Origin: Secundilactobacillus pentosiphilus
GTDB lineage: Bacteria > Bacillota > Bacilli > Lactobacillales > Lactobacillaceae
DNA length: 64,000 nt
Reading direction: 5' to 3'
NCBI RefSeq assembly: GCF_002217985.1
Contig: NZ_BCMI01000007.1
Location: 47,552-111,551 of the forward strand
Below, piece by piece: positions 1-9,056 of the stretch (position 1 is its first letter; every line of letters starts with the position of its first letter). A program made the translations under genes and the position numbers. The notes beneath the pieces are model-generated. The model searched no databases, was not told the DNA's origin, and saw only the letters and a list, made by a program, of their open reading frames with translations.

Positions 1-9
1 GGTTCCCGT

Positions 10-672
10 TCAATGACTGCCGCGTTTAAGGTACTTACTGCCTTCACTGCTGGCTAAGCGGCTCAATTCATGGGTCTGAATAAATTGACTCACCCACTGC
101 GGATTGACTTTACTGTAGTTTCGCAGCGCCCAGCCAATGGCCTTTTGAATGAAGAACTCAGGTGTCTCAAGGTCGGGTAAAATGGCTGCCGTCAGCATCT
201 GGGTGTCGGTGTTTTCCTTTTCCATCAGCTGTAGGGTGATGGCAACCCGTCGCATCCAAAAGTTAGGCTGGCCGTTAAACAGATCAAACACCGCGTTCTT
301 ATCCGTTGGGTGGAACCGAATATAATCGCCAAAGCCTTTACGCAGCGCATCAACCGAATCCCACCAGGCTTTTTGAGTGACTAACGAAGCAAGCTGGCTC
401 ACATCATCCAGGGTCATCCGCTTCACGTTGGCCACCATCAAATCAATGGCAACGTACTGATACTCCCGCTCAGAGCGCTGATAAATGGCTGCTATTCCGG
501 CAAGCAGTTCTGGTAGCGTGACGGTCTTACTTTGACTGATCAGCCCTTTAGACTGCCGTTTACGTTCAGGTGTTTTAAGGCCGGAAAAGCTAAATTGGTC
601 GCGCATGTAGTGCGCCATGGGTCCACTTAATTTTGAATCACCCACTAATTCAAACTGGTCAAAGATCGTCAT
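10..672 (-). CDS. DNA alkylation repair protein, AlkD-like
   Basis: A 220-residue all-helical protein resembling the AlkD/AlkC HEAT-repeat DNA glycosylases, which remove positively charged alkylated bases such as 3-methyladenine and 7-methylguanine without flipping them out. The WWDSVDAL stretch around residues 103-110 matches the Trp/Asp-rich active-site segment of that family, and the length is normal. The ATG overlaps the stop of a 9-codon ORF (TAATG), and GGGGTG lies just upstream, so translation may be coupled. The stop codon lies at 10-12, so the gene is complete. The family call is good; substrate range is inferred. Confidence 0.8.
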   Translation of the reverse strand: MTIFDQFELVGDSKLSGPMAHYMRDQFSFSGLKTPERKRQSKGLISQSKTVTLPELLAGIAAIYQRSEREYQYVAIDLMVANVKRMTLDDVSQLASLVTQKAWWDSVDALRKGFGDYIRFHPTDKNAVFDLFNGQPNFWMRRVAITLQLMEKENTDTQMLTAAILPDLETPEFFIQKAIGWALRNYSKVNPQWVSQFIQTHELSRLASSEGSKYLKRGSH

Positions 673-701
673 TACAACACCCCACGAAAAATTTTGTTCA
701 T
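672..701 (-). CDS. 9-residue upstream ORF coupled to the AlkD-like gene
   Basis: An ATG with a strong ribosome binding site (GGAGGAG, 5 bases away) opens a 9-codon frame, MNKIFRGVL, whose TAA overlaps the ATG of the AlkD-like gene as TAATG. The arrangement suggests translation of the short frame feeds ribosomes into the repair gene. Its RBS is stronger than that of the gene proper. No peptide function is claimed. Confidence 0.4.
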   Translation of the reverse strand: MNKIFRGVL

Positions 702-891
702 CGAATCTCCTCCAATTTCAGATCAAACACTCTCGTCATCAATCATTGTACCAAAGGTCCAGAATCGATTGTAGCATCGTGCCTGTCCCACTTGCTGGTC
801 ACCTCTAAAGAAGCTTGCAAGAAGTCTCTAAAACAATTATGATAAACAAATGTACATATTTATTATTTTTTAATCTTAAGGGGAAATCCAT
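702..891. other. Divergent intergenic region
   Basis: About 190 bases between the minus-strand AlkD-like gene and the plus-strand DUF554 gene. It becomes AT-rich before 890 and ends in the AAGGGGAAA ribosome binding site of the DUF554 gene. Two short overlapping frames here have no ribosome binding site and look like noise. I see no repeat or RNA gene. Confidence 0.4.
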
Positions 892-1578
892 ATGATCTTA
901 TTCGGTGCGTTAGCAAATGGCCTCGCCGTTGCCTTAGGCGGCAGCGTGGGGTTAATTTTTCAAAAAGGCATCTCAGAACGTGTCAAAACGCTAGTGACCC
1001 AGAGTTTAGGTATCTGTGTTGCTTACGTCGGTATTAGCGGCTCACTGAAGGGAACCAATACCGTTTTCGTGGTGCTTTCCATGGTGATTGGCGCCGTTCT
1101 GGGTGAGCTGATTGACTTCGATCGTCAGTTTAAGCGGTTTGGCGACTGGTTAGGAACCTTATTCGGTACGAACAGTAATAATCATTTTTCAGAGGGCTTT
1201 GTCACTGGAACACTGTTCATCTGCGTGGGTGCCATGGCCATTGTCGGTTCGCTGCAAAGCGGTATGACGGGTAATAATCAAGTCCTGTACACCAAGTCCA
1301 TGATCGATGGTATTTTTATTCTGATTTTGTCCACAACGCTGGGGTTAGGCGTGGCCTTTTCGTCCATTTCAGTGGTCCTCTACGAATCAGTTTTAACCTT
1401 GCTGGCCAAGTGGGTGGCGCCGTTCTTCACCCACCCAGTGATCAACGAAATGACTTGTGTTGGTTCGCTTTTGATCCTGATCATCGGTTTAAACATGCTT
1501 AAGCTGACTAAGATTAAAGTGGCAAACCTGCTGTTAGCACCGTTTATACCAATCTTGCTATACGCTATTTTTAAATAG
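892..1578 (+). CDS. DUF554 family membrane protein (YdfK/YqgA-like)
   Basis: A 228-residue polytopic membrane protein with about six hydrophobic segments, matching DUF554. The N-terminal GALANGLAVALGGSVGL and the central FVTGTLFICVGAMAIVGSLQ are typical of the family. Transport is suspected for the family but no substrate is established. The start ATG has AAGGGG about 9 bases upstream. It stands alone, with the next gene 157 bases downstream behind its own promoter. Confidence 0.85.
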   Translation: MILFGALANGLAVALGGSVGLIFQKGISERVKTLVTQSLGICVAYVGISGSLKGTNTVFVVLSMVIGAVLGELIDFDRQFKRFGDWLGTLFGTNSNNHFSEGFVTGTLFICVGAMAIVGSLQSGMTGNNQVLYTKSMIDGIFILILSTTLGLGVAFSSISVVLYESVLTLLAKWVAPFFTHPVINEMTCVGSLLILIIGLNMLKLTKIKVANLLLAPFIPILLYAIFK

Positions 1579-1675
1579 CCCAATCAGGTGAACCGCGGTT
1601 ACCGGGGCACTTGCGAGTTAAGCCGCGCCTAGTTTTGACACTCATACTAAAATGTCCCAAATAGGTCTTGTTACT

Positions 1676-1703
1676 TTGAATCGCCCGCCCTCCCGATTAT
1701 ACT
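1676..1703 (+). promoter_or_regulatory. Predicted promoter of the cysteine hydrolase gene
   Basis: TTGAAT at 1676-1681 and TATACT at 1698-1703 are separated by 16 bases, about 33 bases before the start codon of the hydrolase. It is a reasonable sigma-A match; no operator is obvious. Confidence 0.5.
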
Positions 1704-1735
1704 GTGCGTAATTAAGAGGAAGGGAATGACTTCAC

Positions 1736-2353
1736 ATGACAAGTTACGCACCAAGGGACCCGAAAACGGATCGGCTGTTGACACCAGAAAACAGTGTTTT
1801 TGCTATTATTGACTATCAATCCACGCAAATTAATTCAATTGAATCGATGAACCGCTATCAGTTAGTTAACAACATCGTTGCCACTGCTAAACTGCTGCAA
1901 GCTTTCCACGTGCCCGTGATTCTTTCAACGGTAAACGTTGCTAGCGGCCGTAACCAGGATACGATTGCTCCCCTCAAAGACGTTTTGGGAGACACGCCTT
2001 CCTATGACCGGACCGCTATCAATGCCTGGGAGGATCGTGAATTCAACGAGGCCATCACGGCCACGAACCGTCGTAACATCATCATGGCGGCACTGTGGAC
2101 TGAAGCCTGTTTAACTTTTCCCGCCCTTGATGCCATGGCTGAAGGCTACGAAGTATACCCGGTTGTCGATGCCGTCGGCGGTACCAGTCTGGCTGCCCAC
2201 GAAGCCGCGTTACGCCGTATCGAACAGGCGGGTGCCCACCCCACCTCCTTCTCACAGCTGGCGTGTGAACTGCAACGTGATTGGAACCGGACCGAAACTG
2301 TGCCGGCTTTCTTAGAAAATATGATTGCCGCGGGTAAGTTTCTAAAGCTGTAA
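1736..2353 (+). CDS. Isochorismatase-family cysteine hydrolase (YcaC-like)
   Basis: A 205-residue member of the isochorismatase-like superfamily, closest by eye to the YcaC group. D26 (IIDYQ) and C125 (LWTEACL) are the expected catalytic aspartate and nucleophile, and the DRTAINAWED segment near residues 91-100 is characteristic of YcaC relatives. It probably hydrolyses a small amide or similar compound; the substrate is unknown. A purine-rich AGAGGAAGGGA lies about 12 bases before the ATG. It is a single gene ending at a terminator shared with the opposing icd gene. Confidence 0.8.
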   Translation: MTSYAPRDPKTDRLLTPENSVFAIIDYQSTQINSIESMNRYQLVNNIVATAKLLQAFHVPVILSTVNVASGRNQDTIAPLKDVLGDTPSYDRTAINAWEDREFNEAITATNRRNIIMAALWTEACLTFPALDAMAEGYEVYPVVDAVGGTSLAAHEAALRRIEQAGAHPTSFSQLACELQRDWNRTETVPAFLENMIAAGKFLKL

Positions 2354-2386
2354 AGATTGCCACGACTCTTTTAACGGCAGAACCAC

Positions 2387-2427
2387 AAATAAGACCTCTT
2401 CCGCTACCTAACGGAAAAGGTCTTATT
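2387..2427. terminator. Bidirectional terminator between cysteine hydrolase and icd
   Basis: A strong hairpin: AATAAGACCT-TTCCG pairs with CGGAA-AGGTCTTATT around a short loop, flanked by A and T runs on both sides. It sits between two convergent genes and can serve both. Confidence 0.8.
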
Positions 2428-2456
2428 TGAATAATGATACTTTAAGTTAATTCAGC

Positions 2457-3737
2457 TTAGTTTTTTTGAACTGCGTCGCTAATTAATCGTGCTACGTAAT
2501 CGCCAAACTCGCTGGTACTTAGGACCGTTGTGTCAGCCGTTTTAGCAAAATCGACCGTCACGTGGTGCGACTTGATCGCCTGTTCAATGCCGCTGCGGAT
2601 TAAGGCTGCGACTCCCGACCAACCTAGATAATCAAACATCATGGCACCCGACAAAATAATGGAAGTCGGGTTCAACTTGTTTTGGCCGGCAAACTGCGGT
2701 GCTGTCCCGTGAGTCGCTTCAAAGATGGCGTGCCCGGTTTGATAATTAATGTTGCCGCCAGGGGCGATGCCAATACCGCCAACTTGTGCCGCTAAAGCAT
2801 CCGAAATGTAATCGCCGTTTAAATTCATGGTGGCAACCACTTCAAAATGCTCAGGGTAAAGTAGGGATTGCTGGAAAAAGTTATCGGTAATGACATCGTT
2901 AACGATCAGTTTTCGTTCATCCCGCGCAGTTTGATACGCCTGCTGAGCAGCTTGCTCTCCCTGGTCGGCCTTAATTTGCTCATAGCGATTCCAGGTAAAG
3001 ACTCTGTCCCCGTACTCTTCGGCAGCTTCGTAGCCCCACTTTTTAAAATTACCCTCGGTTTTTTTCATAATGTTGCCCTTGTGAACCAGGGTCAGGGTGT
3101 GGCGGTCGTTTGCCAGGGCGTAGTCAATCGCGGCGTTCACCAGCCGGGTCGATCCCTGCTTAGAAATCGGCTTAATGGCATACGCGGCGCTATCCGGAAA
3201 CCGCACTTTGCTTAACTTATCCTGCTTAGCAAGCAGCTTTTCCCACTCTTTGGCGTCTTCAGTACCAACGTCACTTTCGATACCAGCGTAAATATCTTCC
3301 GTATTCTCCCGAAAAACATCGATGTTGACGTTCTCGGGATGAACCACTGGTGACGGAGTTCCTGGATAATAAGTGACCGGACGAAAGCAGGCATACAGGT
3401 CCAGTTTCTGACGTAACGTGACGTTAATTGACCGGTGGCCAACGCCGATGGGGGTCGTTAACGGCCCCTTGATCCCAACTAAGTCCTCGCGCAGCGTTGA
3501 AAGCGTCTTGTCCGGCAGCCACTGACCCGTTTCCTGATAAGCCTTCTCGCCCGCTAATAGCGGTAACCACTTGACCTGTTTTTGACCGTCATAGGCTTTC
3601 TGAATCGCTGCATCAAACACGGTCTGTGCTGCTTGCCAAATTTCGGGACCGATACCGTCCCCCTTAATAAAGGGGATTACCGGATTATTCGGAACTTGAA
3701 GCTGACCGTTTTGCATCGTCACTTTTTCTTCAGTCAA
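2457..3737 (-). CDS. icd: Isocitrate dehydrogenase, NADP-dependent type
   Basis: A 426-residue homodimeric isocitrate dehydrogenase that oxidatively decarboxylates isocitrate to 2-oxoglutarate. IKGDGIGPEIW near residue 24 and the RSINVTLRQKLDLYACFRP segment, which holds the substrate-binding serine and arginines, are diagnostic. Length is normal. The likely start is a TTG directly next to the TAA of citZ; its ribosome binding site GGAGG lies in the last codons of citZ, 8 bases upstream, so translation is coupled. An internal ATG seven codons in is the alternative. It is the last gene of acnA-citZ-icd and supplies 2-oxoglutarate for glutamate synthesis. NADP specificity is inferred from the family. 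Confidence 0.93.
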   Translation of the reverse strand: MTEEKVTMQNGQLQVPNNPVIPFIKGDGIGPEIWQAAQTVFDAAIQKAYDGQKQVKWLPLLAGEKAYQETGQWLPDKTLSTLREDLVGIKGPLTTPIGVGHRSINVTLRQKLDLYACFRPVTYYPGTPSPVVHPENVNIDVFRENTEDIYAGIESDVGTEDAKEWEKLLAKQDKLSKVRFPDSAAYAIKPISKQGSTRLVNAAIDYALANDRHTLTLVHKGNIMKKTEGNFKKWGYEAAEEYGDRVFTWNRYEQIKADQGEQAAQQAYQTARDERKLIVNDVITDNFFQQSLLYPEHFEVVATMNLNGDYISDALAAQVGGIGIAPGGNINYQTGHAIFEATHGTAPQFAGQNKLNPTSIILSGAMMFDYLGWSGVAALIRSGIEQAIKSHHVTVDFAKTADTTVLSTSEFGDYVARLISDAVQKN

Positions 3738-4832
3738 TTACATTTCCTCCTTATCAGCACGGTAATGGCGGTTCGTCTGTCCAACGTATTCGGAAGATGG
3801 CCGGATCAGACAGCCCTCCGCCTGCTGCTCAGTGATATGTGCCAGCCAGCCCGCTGTACGGCAAGCCGCAAACATCATTGTAAAGGTCTTTTTATCCAGG
3901 CCGAAGCAGTGGTAGATCAGCGCCGTATAGTAATCAACGTTGGGGTGAAGATGCGTTTTTTCAAACATATAGTCCCTGATCTGCTCCTGCAGAGCGAAGT
4001 AGGCATCATTATCCGTTTCGTGAGCAATCTGACGGGCGATTTCTCGCAGAATTGTTGCCCGCGGATCCCCATTTTTATAGATCCGGTGACCAAAGCCCAT
4101 AATTTTACGTCCCGTAGCCATCTGGTCGTTCACGTATACCGTCGGCTCCTGACCGGTTTGACGAATGGTTTCCAGCATTTTAAAGACTTTTTCGTTGGCA
4201 CCGCCGTGCAGCGGCCCCTTCAAGGCACAAACAGCTGCGGTCAAACACGAATAGTAATCCGCTTTAGTAGAGGCAACCACTCGTGCGGTGAAGGTCGACG
4301 CGTTGAACTCATGATCAGCATGCAGCACCATCACCGTATTAAACATGGCGACTCGTTCAGCAGTCGGCCGCTTCCCGGAAAACAAGTAAACAAAGTTTTC
4401 AACGACCCCCCAATCAGAATTGGCGTGCAGCACCGGCTGATCGTCTCTGATTCGAATGATTGCCGCAATCGCGGTCAGCATCTTGCCTAAAATCCGTGGC
4501 GGATCATCGCGTTCAACGTCATTAGTAGTCCCCAGAAGAGAAACCGTCGTTCTCAAAATACTCATGGGATGCTGCGGTTCCTTGGCGATCCGAGTCATCA
4601 ACCGTATCGTTTCGTCCGGCAGCACCATTTTCGATACCAGCAGCTTTCGAAACGCCTTTAATTCGTCAGCACTAGGCAAGCGGGTATGCCACAGCAGGAA
4701 AACGACTTCTTCGAACGGCGCGTTTTGCAGCTCCTTGATTGGATAGCCTGCATACGTTAAAACCGCGTTTTGCGTTGAGCTAATTTTAGTCTGATCAACA
4801 ACAACACCATCTAACCCTTTTGGTAATTTCAT
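3738..4832 (-). CDS. citZ: Citrate synthase
   Basis: A 364-residue type II citrate synthase that condenses oxaloacetate and acetyl-CoA to citrate. GPLHGGANEKV and MGFGHRIYKNGDPRA carry the two catalytic histidines, and HPNVDYYTAL is the conserved C-terminal stretch. Size suits the short Gram-positive enzymes. The ATG has AGGTGATC just upstream. It lies 16 bases after acnA and abuts icd. The gene is also called gltA in other species. Confidence 0.93.
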   Translation of the reverse strand: MKLPKGLDGVVVDQTKISSTQNAVLTYAGYPIKELQNAPFEEVVFLLWHTRLPSADELKAFRKLLVSKMVLPDETIRLMTRIAKEPQHPMSILRTTVSLLGTTNDVERDDPPRILGKMLTAIAAIIRIRDDQPVLHANSDWGVVENFVYLFSGKRPTAERVAMFNTVMVLHADHEFNASTFTARVVASTKADYYSCLTAAVCALKGPLHGGANEKVFKMLETIRQTGQEPTVYVNDQMATGRKIMGFGHRIYKNGDPRATILREIARQIAHETDNDAYFALQEQIRDYMFEKTHLHPNVDYYTALIYHCFGLDKKTFTMMFAACRTAGWLAHITEQQAEGCLIRPSSEYVGQTNRHYRADKEEM

Positions 4833-4848
4833 GTGATCACCTCTAATA

Positions 4849-7479
4849 TCAATCCTTGTTTTGACGATCAGCAGATACTTTACTCGTCACGATCATTGGC
4901 ATAATGCCGCCATTTCTGTAATAGTTCCAGTCCGCCGGTGTATCAAAACGCACGACCGCGTCGAACTTGGTTTGCTTCCCCGCCTTCTGCGCGGTCACGT
5001 GAGCCACTTGCCCATCGATATCGATTGAGAAGGTTTCCGTGCCGTCAAGCCCTAACGATGCCGCGGTTTGACCCGGTTGATACTGCAGCGGGACAACGCC
5101 CATCATGGCTAAATTAGCACGGTGGATCCGTTCAAAGCTTTCGGCAATAATGGCTTTGACCCCCAGCAGTTTGACCCCTTTAGCAGCCCAGTCGCGGGAC
5201 GACCCCATACCGTAGTCTTTTCCCGCCAGTACCACTAAGCCGGTATGATCAGCGTGGTATTTCTGTGCCGCTTCAAAAATGGTCGTTTCTTCATTGGTTG
5301 GCAAATAGCGGGTAAAGCCCCCCGTTTTATCGGGAGTTAACTGATTTCTCAAGCGAATATTGGCCAATGTGCCACGCATCATGACTTCGTGATTACCACG
5401 CCGTGAGCCATAGGAATTAAAGTCTTTCGTCGCGATTCCTTTCGATTTCAAATATTTACCGGCGGGTGTTTGCGCCCCAATAAAACCGGCTGGGGAAATA
5501 TGGTCGGTCGTGATCGAATCGCCTAACTTTGCCAGGACTCGCAGACCGGAAAAGTGCTGACTGCCGGCTTGCCCATCGAAAAATGGCGGCGAAGCAATAT
5601 AAGTTGAGCTGTCATCCCACTGGTAAGTTGGTGACTCAGGTGCCGGCAGTTTATCCCAGGTCATATTCTGACTCAAGATGGACTGATAGTTCTTTTGAAA
5701 TTCCTTTGGCTTGAGGTAGGCTTGCTCCAGTTGCGTCACTTCCGCATCTTTAGGCCACAGATCCTTCAGATATACCGGGGTGCCGTCCTTAGCGGTACCC
5801 ACGGGCTGAGTCGTGAGGTCAATGTCACAGGTTCCCGCCAACGCGTAAACCACGACCAATGGCGGTGAAGCCAAGTAGGTATCCTTGATCAGTGGATTGA
5901 CCCGGCCCTCAAAGTTACGGTTACCGCTTTCGACCGCTGTGATTGGGTAAGGTGCATTGGTCAGGCGCGTTTGAAGATCTTCTTTCAACTGTCCCGAGTT
6001 GCCAATACAAGTGGTACAGCCGTACCCGACCAGGTTAAATCCCAGCTTATCTAAGTATGGCTGAAGTCCCGCAGCCGCCAAATACTGAGTCACCACTCGT
6101 GATCCCGGTGCCAGCGAAGTTTTAACATAGTCCGGTACCGTTAGGCCAAGTTCAACCGCCCTTTTGGCAACTAAACCAGCTGCCAACAGCACTTTGGGGT
6201 TCGAGGTATTCGTACAGCTGGTAATGGCCGCAATCCCAATTGATCCAACCCGAATACTGAACTTTTTACCGTCGACCGTTACCGGGTAATCAGGCATCTT
6301 CCGGCGATCATCAAACTGTTTGGGCATATTCTTAAGATAAACCGTATCCTGCGGCCGGTTAGGCCCTGCTAAACTACTTTGAACAGTTGTTAAATCAAGT
6401 GATTCATTCTCGCTATAACCTGGAACCACCTTGTCGTTATAGAAAAGATGGTTAGTCTTTGCATAATTTTCCACTAATTCAATCTGTGCCTCAGAACGGT
6501 TGGTCAGCTTGAGGTAATCAATGGTTTGCTGATCGATCGGGAAAAAGCCGCAGGTTGCACCATATTCCGGTGCCATATTGGCAATCGTTGCCCGGTAGGC
6601 CAGGGGCAGGCTCTTAGCGCCAGCACCGTAAAATTCAACGAACTTGCCGACAACGTTGTGTTCCCGCAGTAGATGCGTCAACGTCAGTGCCAGGTCAGTT
6701 GCCGTGATCCCCTCGCCTAACTGACCAGTCAGCTTGACGCCCACCACCTTTGGCATGGGCATATAAGTGGCTTCACCCAGCATACTGGACTCGGCTTCGA
6801 TACCGCCGACGCCCCAGCCAAGAACACCCAGTCCGTTGATCATCGTGGTGTGGGAATCGGTCCCCACCAGCGTGTCAGGAAAGGCTTCATAACTGCCATC
6901 CGCCAACTTTTTGGCGTGAATAACGTCTGCGAGGTATTCCAAATTAACCTGGTGGATGATTCCAGTATCCGGCGGGATCACCGTTAGGTTTTCAAAACTG
7001 TTTTGGGCCCACTTTAAAAAGGTATAGCGTTCACGATTCCGCTTAAATTCTTGCTGAATGTTAAAGGAAAAGGCCTGCTCATTACCGGCATGATCAACTT
7101 GCACTGAGTGGTCGATCACCAGGTGAACCGGGACTTCCGGATTAATCGAACTGACGTCGCCGCCTCGTTTAGCAACTTCATCACGCATCGCTGCCAGATC
7201 AACTAACGCTGGTACACCCGTGAGATCTTGGAGGATCACCCGTTCCGGTTGGTGCGGGATGTCCTCGTCATGGTGGTGATCCCAGTCAGCAAAACTAGCC
7301 AAAACCGGCTTTCTTTCGGGATCTTGGTCAGCATGGCGTAATGCTTCTTCCAGCAAAATCCGAATGGTATAAGGCAACGTTTCGGCACTTTGCCCATGGT
7401 CCTTTAAATAAGCATCAATGTTGTAAAAGCGGTATGACCCACTCGCTAAATTCAGTTGCTGCCGGTACGATTTATTCAT
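4849..7479 (-). CDS. acnA: Aconitate hydratase (aconitase A)
   Basis: About 876 residues. It isomerises citrate to isocitrate using a [4Fe-4S] cluster. SCTNTSNP supplies one cluster cysteine and GCTTCIGNSG the other two; DSHTTM, the swivel-domain AGKDYGMGSSRDWAAKG motif and AESFERIHRANL are all intact. I chose the ATG at 7479, which follows AAGGACGGTGG; a longer frame opens 15 codons upstream at 7524 without a good ribosome binding site. It is the first gene of the operon and has a clear promoter at 7611-7639. Confidence 0.93.
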   Translation of the reverse strand: MNKSYRQQLNLASGSYRFYNIDAYLKDHGQSAETLPYTIRILLEEALRHADQDPERKPVLASFADWDHHHDEDIPHQPERVILQDLTGVPALVDLAAMRDEVAKRGGDVSSINPEVPVHLVIDHSVQVDHAGNEQAFSFNIQQEFKRNRERYTFLKWAQNSFENLTVIPPDTGIIHQVNLEYLADVIHAKKLADGSYEAFPDTLVGTDSHTTMINGLGVLGWGVGGIEAESSMLGEATYMPMPKVVGVKLTGQLGEGITATDLALTLTHLLREHNVVGKFVEFYGAGAKSLPLAYRATIANMAPEYGATCGFFPIDQQTIDYLKLTNRSEAQIELVENYAKTNHLFYNDKVVPGYSENESLDLTTVQSSLAGPNRPQDTVYLKNMPKQFDDRRKMPDYPVTVDGKKFSIRVGSIGIAAITSCTNTSNPKVLLAAGLVAKRAVELGLTVPDYVKTSLAPGSRVVTQYLAAAGLQPYLDKLGFNLVGYGCTTCIGNSGQLKEDLQTRLTNAPYPITAVESGNRNFEGRVNPLIKDTYLASPPLVVVYALAGTCDIDLTTQPVGTAKDGTPVYLKDLWPKDAEVTQLEQAYLKPKEFQKNYQSILSQNMTWDKLPAPESPTYQWDDSSTYIASPPFFDGQAGSQHFSGLRVLAKLGDSITTDHISPAGFIGAQTPAGKYLKSKGIATKDFNSYGSRRGNHEVMMRGTLANIRLRNQLTPDKTGGFTRYLPTNEETTIFEAAQKYHADHTGLVVLAGKDYGMGSSRDWAAKGVKLLGVKAIIAESFERIHRANLAMMGVVPLQYQPGQTAASLGLDGTETFSIDIDGQVAHVTAQKAGKQTKFDAVVRFDTPADWNYYRNGGIMPMIVTSKVSADRQNKD

Positions 7480-7610
7480 CAAAAAGCCACCGTCCTTTAA
7501 ACCTGTCAATGAATCATTAATCATTTAACCTAAAGTCCGAATAATTTGCGATATCCCCAATTAAATTGTTAACAACTCATTCTATTTTAATTGTATTCTC
7601 ATTTATATTT

Positions 7611-7639
7611 AATCTAGTCGCAGTCATAACCTTTGTCAA
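7611..7639 (-). promoter_or_regulatory. Promoter of acnA-citZ-icd
   Basis: On the minus strand TTGACA (7634-7639) and TAGATT (7611-7616) stand 17 bases apart, about 130 bases before acnA. The palindrome TTGTTAACAA at 7566-7575 lies in the untranslated leader and could be an operator. I could not match it to a known citrate or nitrogen regulator. Confidence 0.65.
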
Positions 7640-7732
7640 GAACTATCTGCATCATGATACCTTTGGTTGGCTAAAAATTTAAACTTGCTAGCTTGTCTAT
7701 TATTGCCAATAAAGCGGCTTAAATGGGGACGG

Positions 7733-7773
7733 AAAAAAGCACCTCACTCTTCTATCGATTGAGGTGCTTTTTC
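7733..7773 (-). terminator. Terminator after the 7828-8541 gene
   Basis: A 13-bp perfect stem, AAAAAGCACCTCA with its complement, around a 13-base loop and flanked by A and T runs. It lies downstream of the hypothetical gene and upstream of the acnA promoter. Confidence 0.85.
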
Positions 7774-7827
7774 TTAATTAAAATTAGTATACCAATTAGT
7801 TAAAAAACGTTAAACCTGAGTATCTTT

Positions 7828-8541
7828 TTAGTCTTTAGGGGCTACAGCACTATCAATCAGCTCTACTTTAACGCCCCGTTTGACTAATTTAGCCCGACCA
7901 GCAGTGACAAATCGGCTGCGAATACTTGGTTTGGTGAGCTCGTAAACTTGTTCAAATAGCTTATTTAATACCTGAAGCGCATCATCACTGCTATCAAAGC
8001 CAATTGCCAACGTTTTTTCCTTCAGCGCATTATACTTCAGCGTTTCAAATTTGACCTTGTTTTTCACAATTTTTAATCTGGAAAAATCATAAATGCCATT
8101 TTGCCGCAGAAGAAAATGGTAGAGTTCCCGCTTAGTACGCTGAAAAACTTCAAATTTGGAACCCTTGCTGAGAAAGACGTACTGGCTCTTACCCGCTTTT
8201 GTCTTCAGGGTATCGCCCTTACGTAACGTAAAGTTCCGCAAGTTTTCGTATGACCCCGTAGACACATTGACTTGATCGGCAAAAAAATCGGCTGAAAAAC
8301 CGGAGCCCGCGTCAAAATCAATGTTTACACTGGTCGTTTTTTTCTTATCGTGCGCGACGAAAATTTCACTATCATCGTATGGCATCCTAAACGTACCATC
8401 TAAGTCAACGTCTTGAATATCGCTCAAGTGCCTGGACAGCGAAACTTCAGATGGTTCGTTCAAATCAATAATCTTTGCAAACTTATAACCCTTTTGATGT
8501 TTAATAATCGGGATTGTTAACGTTTCAGACTTACTTGTCAT
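7828..8541 (-). CDS. Hypothetical protein, about 237 residues
   Basis: Not recognised. The protein is soluble, rich in Lys, Asp and Ser, with no signal peptide, membrane segment or obvious catalytic motif. The N-terminal half looks beta-rich (repeated short hydrophobic strands) and the C-terminal third looks helical. The ATG at 8541 follows AAGAAGG; the longer frame from 8565 has no ribosome binding site. It is monocistronic between its terminator and the T-box of the next gene. Confidence 0.65.
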   Translation of the reverse strand: MTSKSETLTIPIIKHQKGYKFAKIIDLNEPSEVSLSRHLSDIQDVDLDGTFRMPYDDSEIFVAHDKKKTTSVNIDFDAGSGFSADFFADQVNVSTGSYENLRNFTLRKGDTLKTKAGKSQYVFLSKGSKFEVFQRTKRELYHFLLRQNGIYDFSRLKIVKNKVKFETLKYNALKEKTLAIGFDSSDDALQVLNKLFEQVYELTKPSIRSRFVTAGRAKLVKRGVKVELIDSAVAPKD

Positions 8542-8718
8542 AAGCTCACCCTTCTTAAAAATCATGATTGTTAGCTACATTTTGTCCTATTTAAGCCTAG
8601 CACATAGCGCCTATAAATAACACTATTAGATCATAAATTCAGTTCTGCGGCTACTTTTACAGGTGAAATGAGAGAATAACATGGTCTAACTAAAATGGCA
8701 AAAAGATTAAAATTTAGT

Positions 8719-8749
8719 TTGACATTCCACATTTTAGTGTTATTATAAT
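8719..8749 (+). promoter_or_regulatory. Promoter of the T-box-panE-like transcript
   Basis: TTGACA at 8719-8724 with TATAAT at 8744-8749, or TATTAT at 8741-8746 for a better 16-base spacing. It lies directly before the T-box leader. Confidence 0.65.
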
Positions 8750-8768
8750 CACAACTTGATAAGCAAAT

Positions 8769-9018
8769 GCGTTAACGAGGATAACGTTGGTACGCCCTAA
8801 GCGAGTTCGGTCTGGTGTAAGCGAACAATTGTACTGACAAATCACCTCCAAGCATTTTTGATGAACGGCGACTAGTAATCAAAGACGGAGTCAATCTCCG
8901 ATATCAACTTGGATCTGTGTTAGCAGATCGTAAGTTTCACTTGGTGACGAGTGGAAAACATAAAGGTGGTAACGCACACGTGCCCTTTAAGTCAGAGATG
9001 GCTTAAGGGGTATTTTTG
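8769..9018 (+). ncRNA. T-box leader, isoleucine specifier predicted
   Basis: A tRNA-sensing leader. Stem I has the typical apical segment GCGAGTTCGGTCTGGTGTAA. Its arms GTTGGTAC/GTACTGAC and GAGG/CCTC enclose a loop whose 3-prime side reads AAATCA; ATC at 8841-8843 followed by a purine gives an Ile specifier. The T-box proper is the GGTGGTAACGC element at 8964, and the terminator (CCCTTTAAGTC with GGCTTAAGGGG, then TATTTTT) spans 8983-9018. Uncharged tRNA-Ile would stabilise the antiterminator and switch on the reductase downstream. The class is clear; the specifier was read by hand. Confidence 0.85.
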
Positions 9019-9056
9019 CTTTTAGAGTCAAATACATATTTAAAGGGGTAATACAT

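Noticed and set aside
3582..4490. 302-codon plus-strand frame across icd and citZ
   Set aside because: Antisense shadow of two well-supported genes; no RBS and no protein family.
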